From: an uncultured Holdemania sp.
GTDB lineage: Bacteria > Bacillota_I > Bacilli_A > Erysipelotrichales > Erysipelotrichaceae
Assembly (NCBI GenBank): GCA_947037125.1
Contig: CAMQTJ010000003.1
Span: 1-64,000, forward strand
Reading direction: 5' to 3'
Length of the DNA: 64,000 nucleotides
Under the pieces are notes generated by a model. That model searched no databases, had not been told where the DNA came from, and was given only the letters and a program-made list of their open reading frames with translations. Both the position numbers and the translations under genes were made by a program. The first letter of the stretch is position 1; the number at the start of each line of letters is the position of its first letter. Shown in pieces: positions 24,960-33,738 of this stretch.

Positions 24960-25372
24960 ACGAAAAAAAAGACATTGATTATTGTAATGAGTTTCACTAT
25001 TGTTGCATTAGTAATGATAAAATTATTATTTGTGTATTGGAGTTATAATCCCGATATACGTATTTCAAAGCCAATTGTGCCTGACAATAATAATTTTATA
25101 GAATATATTGGAGTTTCATATACTAATAAAGTTGAAATGGCAGATAGTTTGAATGATGATATGTTAGAATTTTTCTATTGTAATGAAAAAATAAATCTGA
25201 TTTTGTAAAGAATTATATCTCACCTACAATGATAAAATCATCAAGTGAAAATAAAGATGGGAAAATGGTTGTAAGATATTTTAGAAGTGCTACAACAAAA
25301 GATGGTGAAATAATAGAAGTAGATATTGAAAAGATATTTGATTTTATATTAGATAAAGATATGGATTTTTAA
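24960..25372 (+). pseudogene. Broken gene for a small anchored protein
   Basis: A good ribosome site (GAGGAGGGG, ending 24955) is followed by ACG at the expected start position, then KKKTLIIVMSFTIVALVMIK, a typical membrane anchor. The frame stops at 25208, but a shifted frame continues from about 25197 as KSDFVKNYISPTMIKSSSEN to TAA 25370-25372. Loss of the ATG and one frameshift indicate a dead gene of about 135 codons. I do not recognise the family. Confidence 0.6.
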
Positions 25373-25585
25373 AAAGTAAATAATAATATAAATAGTTTAA
25401 CGAAAGTTATAAAAAAATACTATGTTAAACAAATAATGGACACAAAGCATATAAAAAAGTTAGAGACCTAATGTAAAGTTGAAGTTTATCTCATAAAAAA
25501 AATAAAATATGTGATTTTATCATTAAGTGATGAGATTAATAAATATTTTTTTTAAGATTAAGTGAATAGAGAATGGGGAAAAATA

Positions 25586-26689
25586 ATGAATAAGAAATTT
25601 GTATTAACTGTTTTATTAATACTATTTATAGTGTTAGGGGTAAAATTTTATAGTGAAAAAGACAAAGGTAGTATAGAATTTAATTATGTTTTTAAAGATA
25701 CACAAATTTATTCAAATAATATAATTATTGAGGAAATAGATAATAACATGTATTATCTTCATAGAGAAAATGGAAATTTGATGAAGATAGATCAAGATAA
25801 TAACATAATACAATTACTTGATTATAAAGTTACTAATTTTTATATAGATGAAAATAATTTGTTTGTAGTTTTGGCAAATGATCAAGCAGCAGATGAAGAT
25901 AATAGTAGGGTGATTGATGTTTATCAATTAGATAATATGCAAAAAAAAGATACCTTTAATTTAGAGGTACCAGATAAATCTAGTGGTAGCGATTTATACT
26001 ACCTAACTTCAAATGAAAAGTATAATGCAAACGTTGATAATAGAAATGATAATATAGGTCTTGGAAAATTTATTTATACTAATGAGGGGGCAAGTAAAGA
26101 ATTAATCAATTATCCAATCATTCAGTTTTCAGTGAATGAAACTATAAATTACTATATTTTATATGATGAGTTTGGCGGTAGACTTATAAGTGAAAAATCA
26201 TTGCCGTTAATAATTGAAAATGATATTAAAATGAGTGATTACACAAATAATATTACTATTGACGATAATGTTGAATATTTTAAAATTGTAGAAGGTGGAT
26301 TATATTATTATAAAATAGACAACAATAAATTTATTCCAGGAAAAACAAGTTATGATGATCAAAATGGTTTTTTATATTATTATGATCAACTAACACAAAA
26401 AAAAGAAAAGTACAGTGAATTTTGTATACGTGGATTTAGTGTAGGTAAAGATGGAATTTATATAAGTCTAAATGCTGATGATAATAAAGGCAGTGATATG
26501 AATATAGAATCAGGTCTTTATAAATTAGATGATAAAAATAATATTGAACTAATTATAAAAGGTGATGTGAGTGAAATACAAATAGATAATGACACAATAA
26601 TAGTTGAAATAAGAGAAACAGATGAGCATAATGAAATAAAAATTAAAACTAGCTTAATTGATGAAGATAAGATAATAGAAATAGAATAA
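25586..26689 (+). CDS. Membrane-anchored extracellular protein of unknown function
   Basis: About 367 residues from ATG 25586, which has GGGG 8-9 bases upstream; an in-frame GTG at 25562 has none. A single N-terminal hydrophobic helix (about 5-20) anchors an otherwise hydrophilic, acidic, beta-rich exterior. Repeating units such as NNMYYLHRENGNLMKIDQDN and GLYYYKIDNNKFIPG resemble beta-propeller blades of the DUF5050 kind, but I cannot confirm this. It follows two cell-wall hydrolases and a broken gene and precedes the agr operon. Confidence 0.6.
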   Translation: MNKKFVLTVLLILFIVLGVKFYSEKDKGSIEFNYVFKDTQIYSNNIIIEEIDNNMYYLHRENGNLMKIDQDNNIIQLLDYKVTNFYIDENNLFVVLANDQAADEDNSRVIDVYQLDNMQKKDTFNLEVPDKSSGSDLYYLTSNEKYNANVDNRNDNIGLGKFIYTNEGASKELINYPIIQFSVNETINYYILYDEFGGRLISEKSLPLIIENDIKMSDYTNNITIDDNVEYFKIVEGGLYYYKIDNNKFIPGKTSYDDQNGFLYYYDQLTQKKEKYSEFCIRGFSVGKDGIYISLNADDNKGSDMNIESGLYKLDDKNNIELIIKGDVSEIQIDNDTIIVEIRETDEHNEIKIKTSLIDEDKIIEIE

Positions 26690-26822
26690 TTTAAATAATG
26701 ACGAATTAAAGAGTAATAATGATTTTAGTTGGAAATATTTCCCTGCTATTTTAACTATGGATGGGAAATGGATAATTTTTAAAAAATCAATAAGTAATAA
26801 ACTAATTGATTATTTTAAGTAA
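26685..26822 (+). pseudogene. Possible gene fragment without start
   Basis: An open stretch of about 45 codons includes DFSWKYFPAILTMDGKWIIF and ends at TAA 26820-26822. It has no start codon and no ribosome site, and its N-terminus runs into the end of the preceding gene. The composition looks protein-like, so it may be the tail of a deleted gene. Confidence 0.3.
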
Positions 26823-26829
26823 AACTATT

Positions 26830-26862
26830 AAAAGCATATGGTTATGAAAAATGCTTTTAGTG
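26830..26862. terminator. Hairpin, possible terminator
   Basis: AAAAGCAT (26830-26837) pairs with ATGCTTTT (26851-26858). The T run is short, so termination may be weak. Confidence 0.5.
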
Positions 26863-26880
26863 CGATTAATTATTAATTTT

Positions 26881-26932
26881 ATAGTGATTATTAATAATTT
26901 CACTATTTTACATGTAAACTAAATGTTATAAT
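26881..26932 (+). promoter_or_regulatory. agr operon promoter region with inverted repeat
   Basis: ATAGTGA (26881-26887) and TCACTAT (26900-26906) form an inverted repeat around an AT-rich core. A consensus extended -10, TGTTATAAT (26924-26932), follows 17 bases later and 24 bases before agrB. The repeat may be a regulator site or the end of the upstream unit. Confidence 0.5.
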
Positions 26933-26956
26933 ATAATAATATATGAGGTGAAAAAT

Positions 26957-27478
26957 ATGCATGTTTATATTACAAAATTATTAATTGATAATAATATTAT
27001 TCCATTAGATGCAAAAGAAAGTTACGAATATGGTATTGAAGTTTGGATATTAAAAATGATTCATTCTATGACTATTATTGCAATAGGGTTAGCTTTTAGT
27101 AGAATAGTAGAAACATTATTATTCTTATTAGTTTTCTCTAACATAAGAAAACTTGCAGGAGGATATCATGCGAGTACAAAAATGAGATGTTTTAGTATAT
27201 CTTTAATTATGATTTTTTCTTTATGTACTATTTTAAATACGATAAAAATACCAAATAATTATTTGTTAATAATGTATTTTATTTGTGCATTAATAGTTAT
27301 AGTAAAATGTAAAACAGACTATAAAAAGCAGCTTATTTTATTGATGATTATAATTTTTATAATTAATTTAGTATTAATTTATTATTCATTTAATGGCTTT
27401 TTTACGACAATATGTATTGCCGTTTTATTTGCATCAATATTACTAATAATGTCAATTATTAAAGAGAAAAAGCTATAA
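26957..27478 (+). CDS. agrB: AgrB-type peptide-processing membrane endopeptidase
   Basis: 173 residues from ATG 26957 (GAGG 8 bases upstream). Four to six membrane helices. The catalytic pair lies in NIRKLAGGYHASTKMRC: His71 and Cys78 have the same seven-residue spacing as the Staphylococcus AgrB pair. AgrB cleaves the C-terminal tail of AgrD and forms the thiolactone of the autoinducing peptide. The substrate is encoded 2.1 kb downstream at 29625, after the regulator and kinase, so the order here is B-A-C-D rather than B-D-C-A. First gene of the operon. Confidence 0.92.
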   Translation: MHVYITKLLIDNNIIPLDAKESYEYGIEVWILKMIHSMTIIAIGLAFSRIVETLLFLLVFSNIRKLAGGYHASTKMRCFSISLIMIFSLCTILNTIKIPNNYLLIMYFICALIVIVKCKTDYKKQLILLMIIIFIINLVLIYYSFNGFFTTICIAVLFASILLIMSIIKEKKL

Positions 27479-27494
27479 AGTATAGGGGAATTTT

Positions 27495-28232
27495 ATGTTA
27501 AGAATAGGGATATGTGATGATCAAAAAGAAATAATAGATGAAATCGAAAGAATTGTAAGTGATTATTTAAATGATAAACATATTATTTTTTCAATAATTA
27601 AATTTTATAGTGGGGGTCAATTAAAAAATGAAATGCTTTATAAAAAGGTTGATTGTTTATTTTTGGATATAGATTTAGGTGAGGATAATGGTGTAACAAT
27701 TGCACAGCAAATAAGAGAAGATGTTTATGATAAAATGACGATTATCTTTGTTACAGGAGACAGTTCATATCAAACTAAGGTTTTACCTTTACATACGTTT
27801 GATTATATCCTTAAACCTTTTAAAAAAGCTGATATAGAGAAAACATTAAGTGATTACTTAAAGTGGAATAAAGATAAAATAATGAAAAAAATTGTATTTA
27901 ATTTAAAAACGAAAAATGGTAATGAAGTCATTGTTGAAGATGATATTATTTATATTGAATATATTAATAGAAAAATTGTTGTTAATACTACAAATAATTA
28001 TTATGAAATCAATATGACACTAAAAGCTTTTTATGAAATGCTTAGTTATGAAAAATTCTTTATACCACATAATGCATTTATAATTAATGTGGAGAAAGTT
28101 AAATCATTTAAAAGTTCATTATTTAATATTGTTATGATAAATGATAAAAACATACCAATTTCACAAAAAAGGCTTAAGGAATTTAAATCTAAGTACAACG
28201 ACTATATTAATAGATTAAGTAGGTGGATGTGA
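27495..28232 (+). CDS. AgrA-like LytTR response regulator
   Basis: 245 residues. The receiver domain (about 1-125) has IGICDDQKE, the phosphoacceptor in CLFLDIDLGEDNG, and the Lys in DYILKPFKK. The LytTR domain (about 135-240) contains NGNEVIVEDDIIYIEYINRK. It follows agrB by 16 bases and precedes the kinase start by one base, so it is the AgrA of this locus. It should bind imperfect 9-bp direct repeats near its targets, but I could not locate a convincing pair in front of agrB or agrD. Confidence 0.92.
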   Translation: MLRIGICDDQKEIIDEIERIVSDYLNDKHIIFSIIKFYSGGQLKNEMLYKKVDCLFLDIDLGEDNGVTIAQQIREDVYDKMTIIFVTGDSSYQTKVLPLHTFDYILKPFKKADIEKTLSDYLKWNKDKIMKKIVFNLKTKNGNEVIVEDDIIYIEYINRKIVVNTTNNYYEINMTLKAFYEMLSYEKFFIPHNAFIINVEKVKSFKSSLFNIVMINDKNIPISQKRLKEFKSKYNDYINRLSRWM

Positions 28233-28233
28233 T

Positions 28234-29517
28234 ATGGAATTTCTTGTTAGGTTATGTTCTAGTTTTATAATTCATTTTATTTTTTATAATTATTTTCATG
28301 ATAAATATAAAACAAAAATATCAGTAGTAAAACAATGTGTATTGATAATTATATTAGTTAATATTAGTTCTTTTATAAATTTATTAGGTATCCCACAACT
28401 AAATTTCTTAATAATGTCGTTATGTTATATATTTATGGGATATAGTATTTTCGAATATCATACTTTTAAAGAAGTTATCTCAGATTTAGCTTTTTTTATC
28501 TTAATGGTACTGTTGGAAACTCTGTGTTTTTATATCGCTAATATATTATTAGGAGGCATTGATATTAATAACAATGTTCATATAACACTAATTTCATCAC
28601 TTATCTTATTTTTCTTAAGTTCAATTTTAAAGGGAAAGATGAACGGATTTTCATTAAAAAATGTATCTATTTATGGATTTATTGTATTTTTTTCGACTAC
28701 TTTTTTTAATATGTTTTTGCTATATATATTTGCATACGCACATAATAGTAGTGAATCTAATATTCATCGTGAAATTATAATTTTCGCAAGTATAGGAACA
28801 GTTATGATAAATATAGTAATAATTAGTTGTTTTCAAATAATCAATAAATCAAATCAAACTAAAAGTGAGTTAATGTGTGAAAAACACCAATACGATCGCT
28901 TATTACAACACTATGCTGATATTAAAAAAAATATTGATAATACCCAAGGGTTAATTCACGATTTCCGTAATCATTTTCAAACTGTAACTCTTGCGTATGA
29001 ACAGGGAGAAAATGAATTGGCGAAAAAAACAATTGATAATTATCTAAATGAAATTGATAAGAGTAAAATTATTTATAATACAAATAATGTGATTTTAGAT
29101 ATGATTTTATATGAAAAACATAATGAGGCTGCAAAGTATGGGATAAAGTTTATATTTAAAATGAAAGACATGGATTTGAATTTTATTGATGACTTTGAGT
29201 TAATTACTTTAGTTGGAAATTTATTAGATAATTGTATTGAGGCTAATTATGAAGTTAGTAATTTAGAAAAATTTATTTCAATTTTAGTGTTTGAGGTAGA
29301 TGGAATGATCATAATTAAAATTGAAAATAGTTGTAATAATAAAATAGATATAGTAAATAATGAAATCAAAACTACAAAAAAATCAAGTGATCATAAAAGA
29401 GGACAAGGCGTAAGAAACATAAAAAAAGTAGTGGATAAACTTGAAGGGAATTTTGATATTTATATAAAAGAGGAAGTATGCACAACAATAATTTCTATTC
29501 CTGTATTAGTTAATTAA
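28234..29517 (+). CDS. AgrC-like GHKL sensor histidine kinase
   Basis: 427 residues. Six to seven membrane helices lie in residues 1-205, followed by a coiled dimerisation helix. The phosphoacceptor is H242 in LIHDFRNHFQTV, the classic AgrC H-box. The N-box is GNLLDNCIEANYEV and the G-box is RGQGVRNIKKV. It starts one base after the regulator stop, with AGGTGG within the end of that gene. It is the presumed receptor for the peptide from the agrD gene downstream. Confidence 0.92.
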   Translation: MEFLVRLCSSFIIHFIFYNYFHDKYKTKISVVKQCVLIIILVNISSFINLLGIPQLNFLIMSLCYIFMGYSIFEYHTFKEVISDLAFFILMVLLETLCFYIANILLGGIDINNNVHITLISSLILFFLSSILKGKMNGFSLKNVSIYGFIVFFSTTFFNMFLLYIFAYAHNSSESNIHREIIIFASIGTVMINIVIISCFQIINKSNQTKSELMCEKHQYDRLLQHYADIKKNIDNTQGLIHDFRNHFQTVTLAYEQGENELAKKTIDNYLNEIDKSKIIYNTNNVILDMILYEKHNEAAKYGIKFIFKMKDMDLNFIDDFELITLVGNLLDNCIEANYEVSNLEKFISILVFEVDGMIIIKIENSCNNKIDIVNNEIKTTKKSSDHKRGQGVRNIKKVVDKLEGNFDIYIKEEVCTTIISIPVLVN

Positions 29518-29624
29518 TTTAAATGTAATATATTTAGTAAGTTATACATGATTTAATATACATTAAACAACAGTAGTTGAAATAAAATAATAATATGCTA
29601 TATTTTAAATAGGAGGTTACAACT

Positions 29625-29765
29625 ATGAAAAAAAATGAAAATAATATTTTGAAATTAGTTAAAAAATGTGCAGATAAAGAAATTACTAAAACTGTAGATG
29701 GTAAATGTTTGTTTTTTGGATATCAACCTAAAGTACCAGCTAATTTAAAGAAGTGTAATAAGTAA
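29625..29765 (+). CDS. agrD: AgrD-type cyclic lactone autoinducer precursor
   Basis: 46 residues. The N-terminal part (NNILKLVKKCADK) is a short amphipathic helix. The core reads CLFFG at residues 28-32, followed by YQPKVPANLKK, the conserved C-terminal tail of Firmicute AgrD proteins, where a Cys four residues before the cleavage point forms the thiolactone. By family rules AgrB would cut after Gly32, giving a five-membered ring C-L-F-F-G with an unknown N-terminal tail. AGGAGGT lies 7 bases before the ATG, and TTGAAA with TATATT (about 29577-29604) may supply a private promoter. It starts 107 bases after the kinase. Extra Cys at positions 15 and 44 are unusual. Confidence 0.88.
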   Translation: MKKNENNILKLVKKCADKEITKTVDGKCLFFGYQPKVPANLKKCNK

Positions 29766-29774
29766 TTATTATAC

Positions 29775-29859
29775 TAATGACGAAATAATTGTTGGTTAGT
29801 AAACTACCCTAAATGAAAAAAATAAGTCCTAATATAAATCAACAATAATTTAGTCATTA
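29775..29859. repeat. Long imperfect inverted repeat after agrD
   Basis: A 20-base arm (29775-29794, starting TAATGAC) and its partner (29840-29859, ending GTCATTA) match at 18 of 20 positions, enclosing a 45-base loop. It starts 10 bases after the agrD stop. It could be an RNA structure in the agrD transcript or a remnant of mobile-element ends. Confidence 0.55.
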
Positions 29860-29864
29860 AATAA

Positions 29865-29890
29865 AATAAGGTATGATATCGTATCTTATT
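29865..29890. repeat. Near-palindrome centred on GATATC
   Basis: AATAAG (29865-29870) and CTTATT (29885-29890) flank an almost self-complementary core, TATGATATCGTA. Mismatches are G-T compatible, so it would fold in RNA. No T run follows. Confidence 0.45.
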
Positions 29891-29938
29891 GATTAATGAA
29901 TTATAAATAATGTAATATGTTTAACTGTTAACATGTGT

Positions 29939-29993
29939 ATACCTAATTATTAAGTAATTTACCCAATTTACTTAATAATTAGGTATATTTTTT
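29939..29993 (+). terminator. Strong terminator downstream of agrD
   Basis: A perfect 19-bp stem, ATACCTAATTATTAAGTAA (29939-29957) with its complement at 29968-29986, is followed by seven T. It lies 174 bases after agrD, so the earlier repeats are inside the transcript. From here to 30241 there is only a weaker AT-rich hairpin (about 30140-30165) facing the phosphodiesterase gene and no gene. Confidence 0.75.
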
Positions 29994-30241
29994 TGCAATG
30001 TAGATTGTATGCTTAATATTATAATATTGATAATCTAGTTTTTGTTATAGTATTATTATGAATTAATGTTAATTGGTTAAATTGACATTATAAATAATTA
30101 TGTAAACTTAGTAAGCATTAGCTATATAAACTAAAAAAATATAAATTCTAAAATGAATTTATATTTTCTTTTTAATAGCTCAGTTTAATAGATACACTTA
30201 TAAAATATAAATTACTAATATTTTACTCAATTAGTAATTTA

Positions 30242-30781
30242 TTACATTGTTATACGGTTTAAAGCATTGTCTTTAAGATCATAGATAGTAAATGAATCAT
30301 TATCTAATAATGCATATGAGTTGATCATATCACCTTTGGCTAAAGTTATTGAGCTAGGATTTAAAAATAATACGTTATCTGTTTGTTGAATTAATTTTAA
30401 ATGTGTATGACCACTAATCATAATATTTATATCATTTTCTGTTATAAATTTATCATTATTTAAATGACCATGAGTTAATAAAATATTTTTCTCTTTTAGA
30501 TTTATTATTTTAAAGTCTTGCATGATATCAAACTCTAATACCATTTGATCTACTTCACTATCACAATTACCACGAATTGCAATTATATGTTCTTTTAATG
30601 GATTTAAAATTTCAATAACCTGTTTTGGATCATAAGATAATGGTAATGGATTTCTTGGACCATGATATAAAACATCACCTAAAATAATAATCTTGTTACA
30701 TTTGTGTTTTGTATATAAATCACTAATTAATTTTGCACTGTTAACACTTCCATGAATGTCTGCTACAACTAAATATTTCAT
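30242..30781 (-). CDS. YfcE/MJ0936-type metallophosphoesterase
   Basis: 179 residues. It has all calcineurin-like phosphoesterase motifs: VVADIHGS near the start, ILGDVLYHG, IRGNCDSEVD, LLTHGH and ISGHTHLK. Proteins of this length and motif set (YfcE in E. coli) are manganese-dependent phosphodiesterases acting on small phosphodiesters; the cellular substrate is not established. Start supported by GGATGG upstream on the minus strand. It lies 30 bases downstream of the deacetylase gene on the same strand and may be co-transcribed with it. Confidence 0.9.
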   Translation of the reverse strand: MKYLVVADIHGSVNSAKLISDLYTKHKCNKIIILGDVLYHGPRNPLPLSYDPKQVIEILNPLKEHIIAIRGNCDSEVDQMVLEFDIMQDFKIINLKEKNILLTHGHLNNDKFITENDINIMISGHTHLKLIQQTDNVLFLNPSSITLAKGDMINSYALLDNDSFTIYDLKDNALNRITM

Positions 30782-30811
30782 AAAATACCATCCTTTATAT
30801 CTATGATATAT

Positions 30812-31642
30812 TTATTTGTTGTTATAGTCAATAATTTCATAACCAACTTGTTTTACTTGTTTAATAAAATCATCTAAAATATTCATATTTGTAGTTGATA
30901 CAGAATGTAATAATAGTATTTCTCCATTATGTAAATTATCTACAAGTTTAGTTAATGATGATGATTCATTTGGTTGATTATTAACGTCATAATCATTATA
31001 AGCAAATGACCAAAGTAATGTTTCATAATTTAATGCTTGTGTTATTGCAAGTGATTTTTCAGAGAATTCACCTTTAGGTGGTCTAATAACACTCATTTGA
31101 TATTGGAAATTTTCCAACATATAATTGTGTAAACTTACAATTTCTTCAACAAGTTTTTTACTATCAATATCAGTCATAACAGGGTGATGAAAAGTATGAG
31201 ATCCAATAGTGTGTCCTTCATCAATCATTCTTTGTACTAATTCGGCATTTTCTTCAACATATTGACCTGTAAGAAAAAAGATTGCTTTGGTATCATTAGC
31301 TTTTAATGTATCAAGAATTGAACCGGTATTACCATTTTCATATCCATTATCAAAAGTTAATAATATTTCTTTTTTGTTATCTAAGACAAATTTTGTGTTA
31401 TATTGCTTATATTGTTCATTAGCTTTTACACAATCGATAGGTTGATTATTTTCATCTCTACTTTTACCTATTCCCCAAGCATTTTTTTCATTACTTATTG
31501 AATCAAATTCACTAGTATCAATATCTTGTGAACTAATATCAATTTTTGGAATGTCATCAGTAATTGATGAAACAGTTTGAGGTGTTGCACTTTGATTAAA
31601 TATTGTAAACAATAGTAATAAATAAACTAACATTTTTATCAT
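30812..31642 (-). CDS. Polysaccharide deacetylase, PdaA-like
   Basis: 276 residues. A signal peptide (MIKMLVYLLLLFTIFNQSAT) is followed by a linker and a NodB-type deacetylase domain (about 85-275). Motif 1 is LLTFDNGYENG with the catalytic Asp; motif 2 is SHTFHHP with two zinc His; the closing LLHS is present. The WGIGKSRDENNQP stretch before motif 1 and the FDNGYENG wording match PdaA, which removes acetyl groups from muramic acid to make the muramic delta-lactam of spore cortex. That would suggest a spore former, but vegetative PdaA-like enzymes exist. Confidence 0.85.
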   Translation of the reverse strand: MIKMLVYLLLLFTIFNQSATPQTVSSITDDIPKIDISSQDIDTSEFDSISNEKNAWGIGKSRDENNQPIDCVKANEQYKQYNTKFVLDNKKEILLTFDNGYENGNTGSILDTLKANDTKAIFFLTGQYVEENAELVQRMIDEGHTIGSHTFHHPVMTDIDSKKLVEEIVSLHNYMLENFQYQMSVIRPPKGEFSEKSLAITQALNYETLLWSFAYNDYDVNNQPNESSSLTKLVDNLHNGEILLLHSVSTTNMNILDDFIKQVKQVGYEIIDYNNK

Positions 31643-31939
31643 TATTTTTACCTCCCATTAATAATATGATATAAAATTTGTGAGTTATGAATAAATTGTA
31701 GTAAAATAATTGGAATTATTTGAAAATTTAATTTTATAGATAAGTATAAATAATATTATTATGACTAATTAAAAAATAGACAAATCAATTTAGAATATAA
31801 TTGTGTAAAATATTAAAATAGATGTATAATGATAGTAGATTATTTGAAAGTAAAATACCATTAGGATTTTAACTTATTGATCAAATAGTTTGAGTTGTTG
31901 ATATTCATTGTATCCGTAAGGAACGATAGGAGAAGTAAA

Positions 31940-32545
31940 ATGAAAACAATCAAAACAAAACAATTAGTATTATTATCATTATTTATTTGTATCGAAATTA
32001 TTTTAGCAATTACCCCTTTAGGATATATTCCAATTGGGCCTGTTCGTGCTACAACAATGCATATACCTGTTATTTTGGCAGGTATTGTTTTAGGTAAAAA
32101 ACAAGGTGCAACATGTGGCTTAGTATTTGGAATTAGTAGTGTTATAATTAACACAATTCAACCAACACCTACATCATTTATATTTAGTCCGTTTTATAGC
32201 TTAGGTGAATTTAATGGGAATTTTAGTAGTTTAATTATTGCAATTGTTCCTCGTGTTTTAATGGGGTATATGAGTGGCGTTATTTTTAATTTATTAAAAA
32301 GTAAATTAAATTCTTATACTAATGTAATAATCAGTTCAGTTATCAGTTCAATTACAAATTCATTTTTAGTGCTTGCAGGTATTTATGTGTTTTTTGGTCA
32401 AGCATATGCTGATGTAAAGGGAATTGCTTTTAGTGGGTTAATAGATTTATTAATGTATATTATATTGACTAATTCAATTGTGGAAGCAATTGTTGGTACA
32501 ATAATAATATTAGCGATATATAAAGCGATTAAAAATCGTTTGTAG
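31940..32545 (+). CDS. ECF transporter substrate-binding (S) component, probably pantothenate
   Basis: 201 residues from ATG 31940 (AGGAG 8 bases upstream); an earlier in-frame codon at 31895 lacks a site. Six membrane helices. The N-terminus carries the TKQLVLLSLFICIEIILAIT pattern and GPVRATTMHIPVILAGIVLG, typical of S components. It captures a vitamin and needs the shared EcfT/EcfA module encoded elsewhere. The next two genes are coaBC and coaX, so pantothenate is the likely substrate (PanT type). Spacing to coaBC is 8 bases. The 297 bases upstream hold nothing recognisable. Confidence 0.85.
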   Translation: MKTIKTKQLVLLSLFICIEIILAITPLGYIPIGPVRATTMHIPVILAGIVLGKKQGATCGLVFGISSVIINTIQPTPTSFIFSPFYSLGEFNGNFSSLIIAIVPRVLMGYMSGVIFNLLKSKLNSYTNVIISSVISSITNSFLVLAGIYVFFGQAYADVKGIAFSGLIDLLMYIILTNSIVEAIVGTIIILAIYKAIKNRL

Positions 32546-32553
32546 GAGAATAT

Positions 32554-33735
32554 ATGAAAAGAAAAACAGTTGTAGTTGGAGTAACAGGTGGTATTGCAGC
32601 CTTTAAAACATGTCAGTTAGTAAGTGATTTAGGTAAAATGAATTTTTATGTTCATGTTATCATGACTAAAAATGCCTGTGAATTTATTGCGCCATTAACA
32701 TTTGAAACATTAAGTCACAATCGTGTAAGTGTTGATACATTTGATAAAAATTATCTGTACGATGTTAATCACATATCACTTGCGAAAAAATGTGATGTTT
32801 TTATAATTGCGCCATGTAGTGCAAATGTGATTGGTAAAATTGCGAATGGTATTTGTGATGATATGCTAACTACTACGTTTATGGCAACTACATGTCCTAA
32901 AATAATATGTCCTGCAATGAATACTGCAATGCTTGAAAATGTTATTGTTCAAGATAATATTGAAAGACTTAAAAAATATGGAATACAGATTGTTGAATCA
33001 ATTAGTGGATTATTGGCATGTTTAGATGTTGGTAAAGGTAAACTTGCAGATAGTGATGTTATTATTGAATCAATTAATGATGCAATGATTTGTGATAAAT
33101 ACTTAAAAGATAAAAATATCTTAATTACAGCAGGTGCTACAGTTGAAAAAATTGATCCTGTTCGATATATTTCAAATCATTCAACCGGTAAAATGGGTGT
33201 GGCGATTGCAACCTGTGCTAAAAGATTAGGGGCAAATGTTACTTTAATTTGTAATACTAATGAAAAAGTTGATCCGAACATCAATCGTATTGATGTGAAA
33301 AGTGCAAGTGAGATGTATGAAAATGTTAAAAAAGAATTTGATAAATGCGACTATTTAATAATGGCTGCAGCTGTTGCGGATTATACAATTGAAAATATTA
33401 GTATTAATAAACTTAAAAAAAATGATGATGATTTAGCTTTAAAATTAAGTCGTACTATTGATATTTTAAAATATTGTGGTGAAAATAAAAAACATCAAAA
33501 AATTATTGGGTTTGCAATGGAGAGTGAAAACTTAATTGATAATGCTAAAAGTAAATTAAGTAAAAAAAATTGTGACTTAATTGTTGCAAACAATATTAAT
33601 GATAAAGGTGCAGGTTTTGCAACTAATACTAATTTAGTAACATTTGTTGGTAAAGATGAAGTAATTAGTCATGAGTTAATGTCTAAAATTGATGTAGGCT
33701 ATAAAATATTTGAATATATAAAGGAAAAGGAATAA
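32554..33735 (+). CDS. coaBC: Bifunctional phosphopantothenoylcysteine decarboxylase/phosphopantothenate-cysteine ligase
   Basis: 393 residues, the normal fused form. CoaC half (1-180): the flavin-binding start TGGIAAFKTCQL, catalytic His73 in VNHISLAK, the PAMNTAML motif at 120-127, and Cys156 in LLACLDVGKGKLAD. CoaB half (185-393): ITAGATVEKIDPVRYISNHS and GKMG for CTP and phosphopantothenate binding, with the mobile KKN region near 290. It makes 4'-phosphopantetheine from phosphopantothenate in coenzyme A synthesis. It lies between the ECF component and coaX in one unit. Confidence 0.95.
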   Translation: MKRKTVVVGVTGGIAAFKTCQLVSDLGKMNFYVHVIMTKNACEFIAPLTFETLSHNRVSVDTFDKNYLYDVNHISLAKKCDVFIIAPCSANVIGKIANGICDDMLTTTFMATTCPKIICPAMNTAMLENVIVQDNIERLKKYGIQIVESISGLLACLDVGKGKLADSDVIIESINDAMICDKYLKDKNILITAGATVEKIDPVRYISNHSTGKMGVAIATCAKRLGANVTLICNTNEKVDPNINRIDVKSASEMYENVKKEFDKCDYLIMAAAVADYTIENISINKLKKNDDDLALKLSRTIDILKYCGENKKHQKIIGFAMESENLIDNAKSKLSKKNCDLIVANNINDKGAGFATNTNLVTFVGKDEVISHELMSKIDVGYKIFEYIKEKE

Positions 33736-33738
33736 TAT

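Noticed and set aside
25440-25560. Remnant of a transposase gene
   Set aside because: A short reading MDTKHIKKLET looked like a gene start, but nothing recognisable follows and there are no terminal repeats.
29520-29625. LytTR-type direct repeats before agrD
   Set aside because: TAAGTTATA and GTAGTTGAA are about 35 bases apart, not the 21-22 expected for AgrA-type sites.
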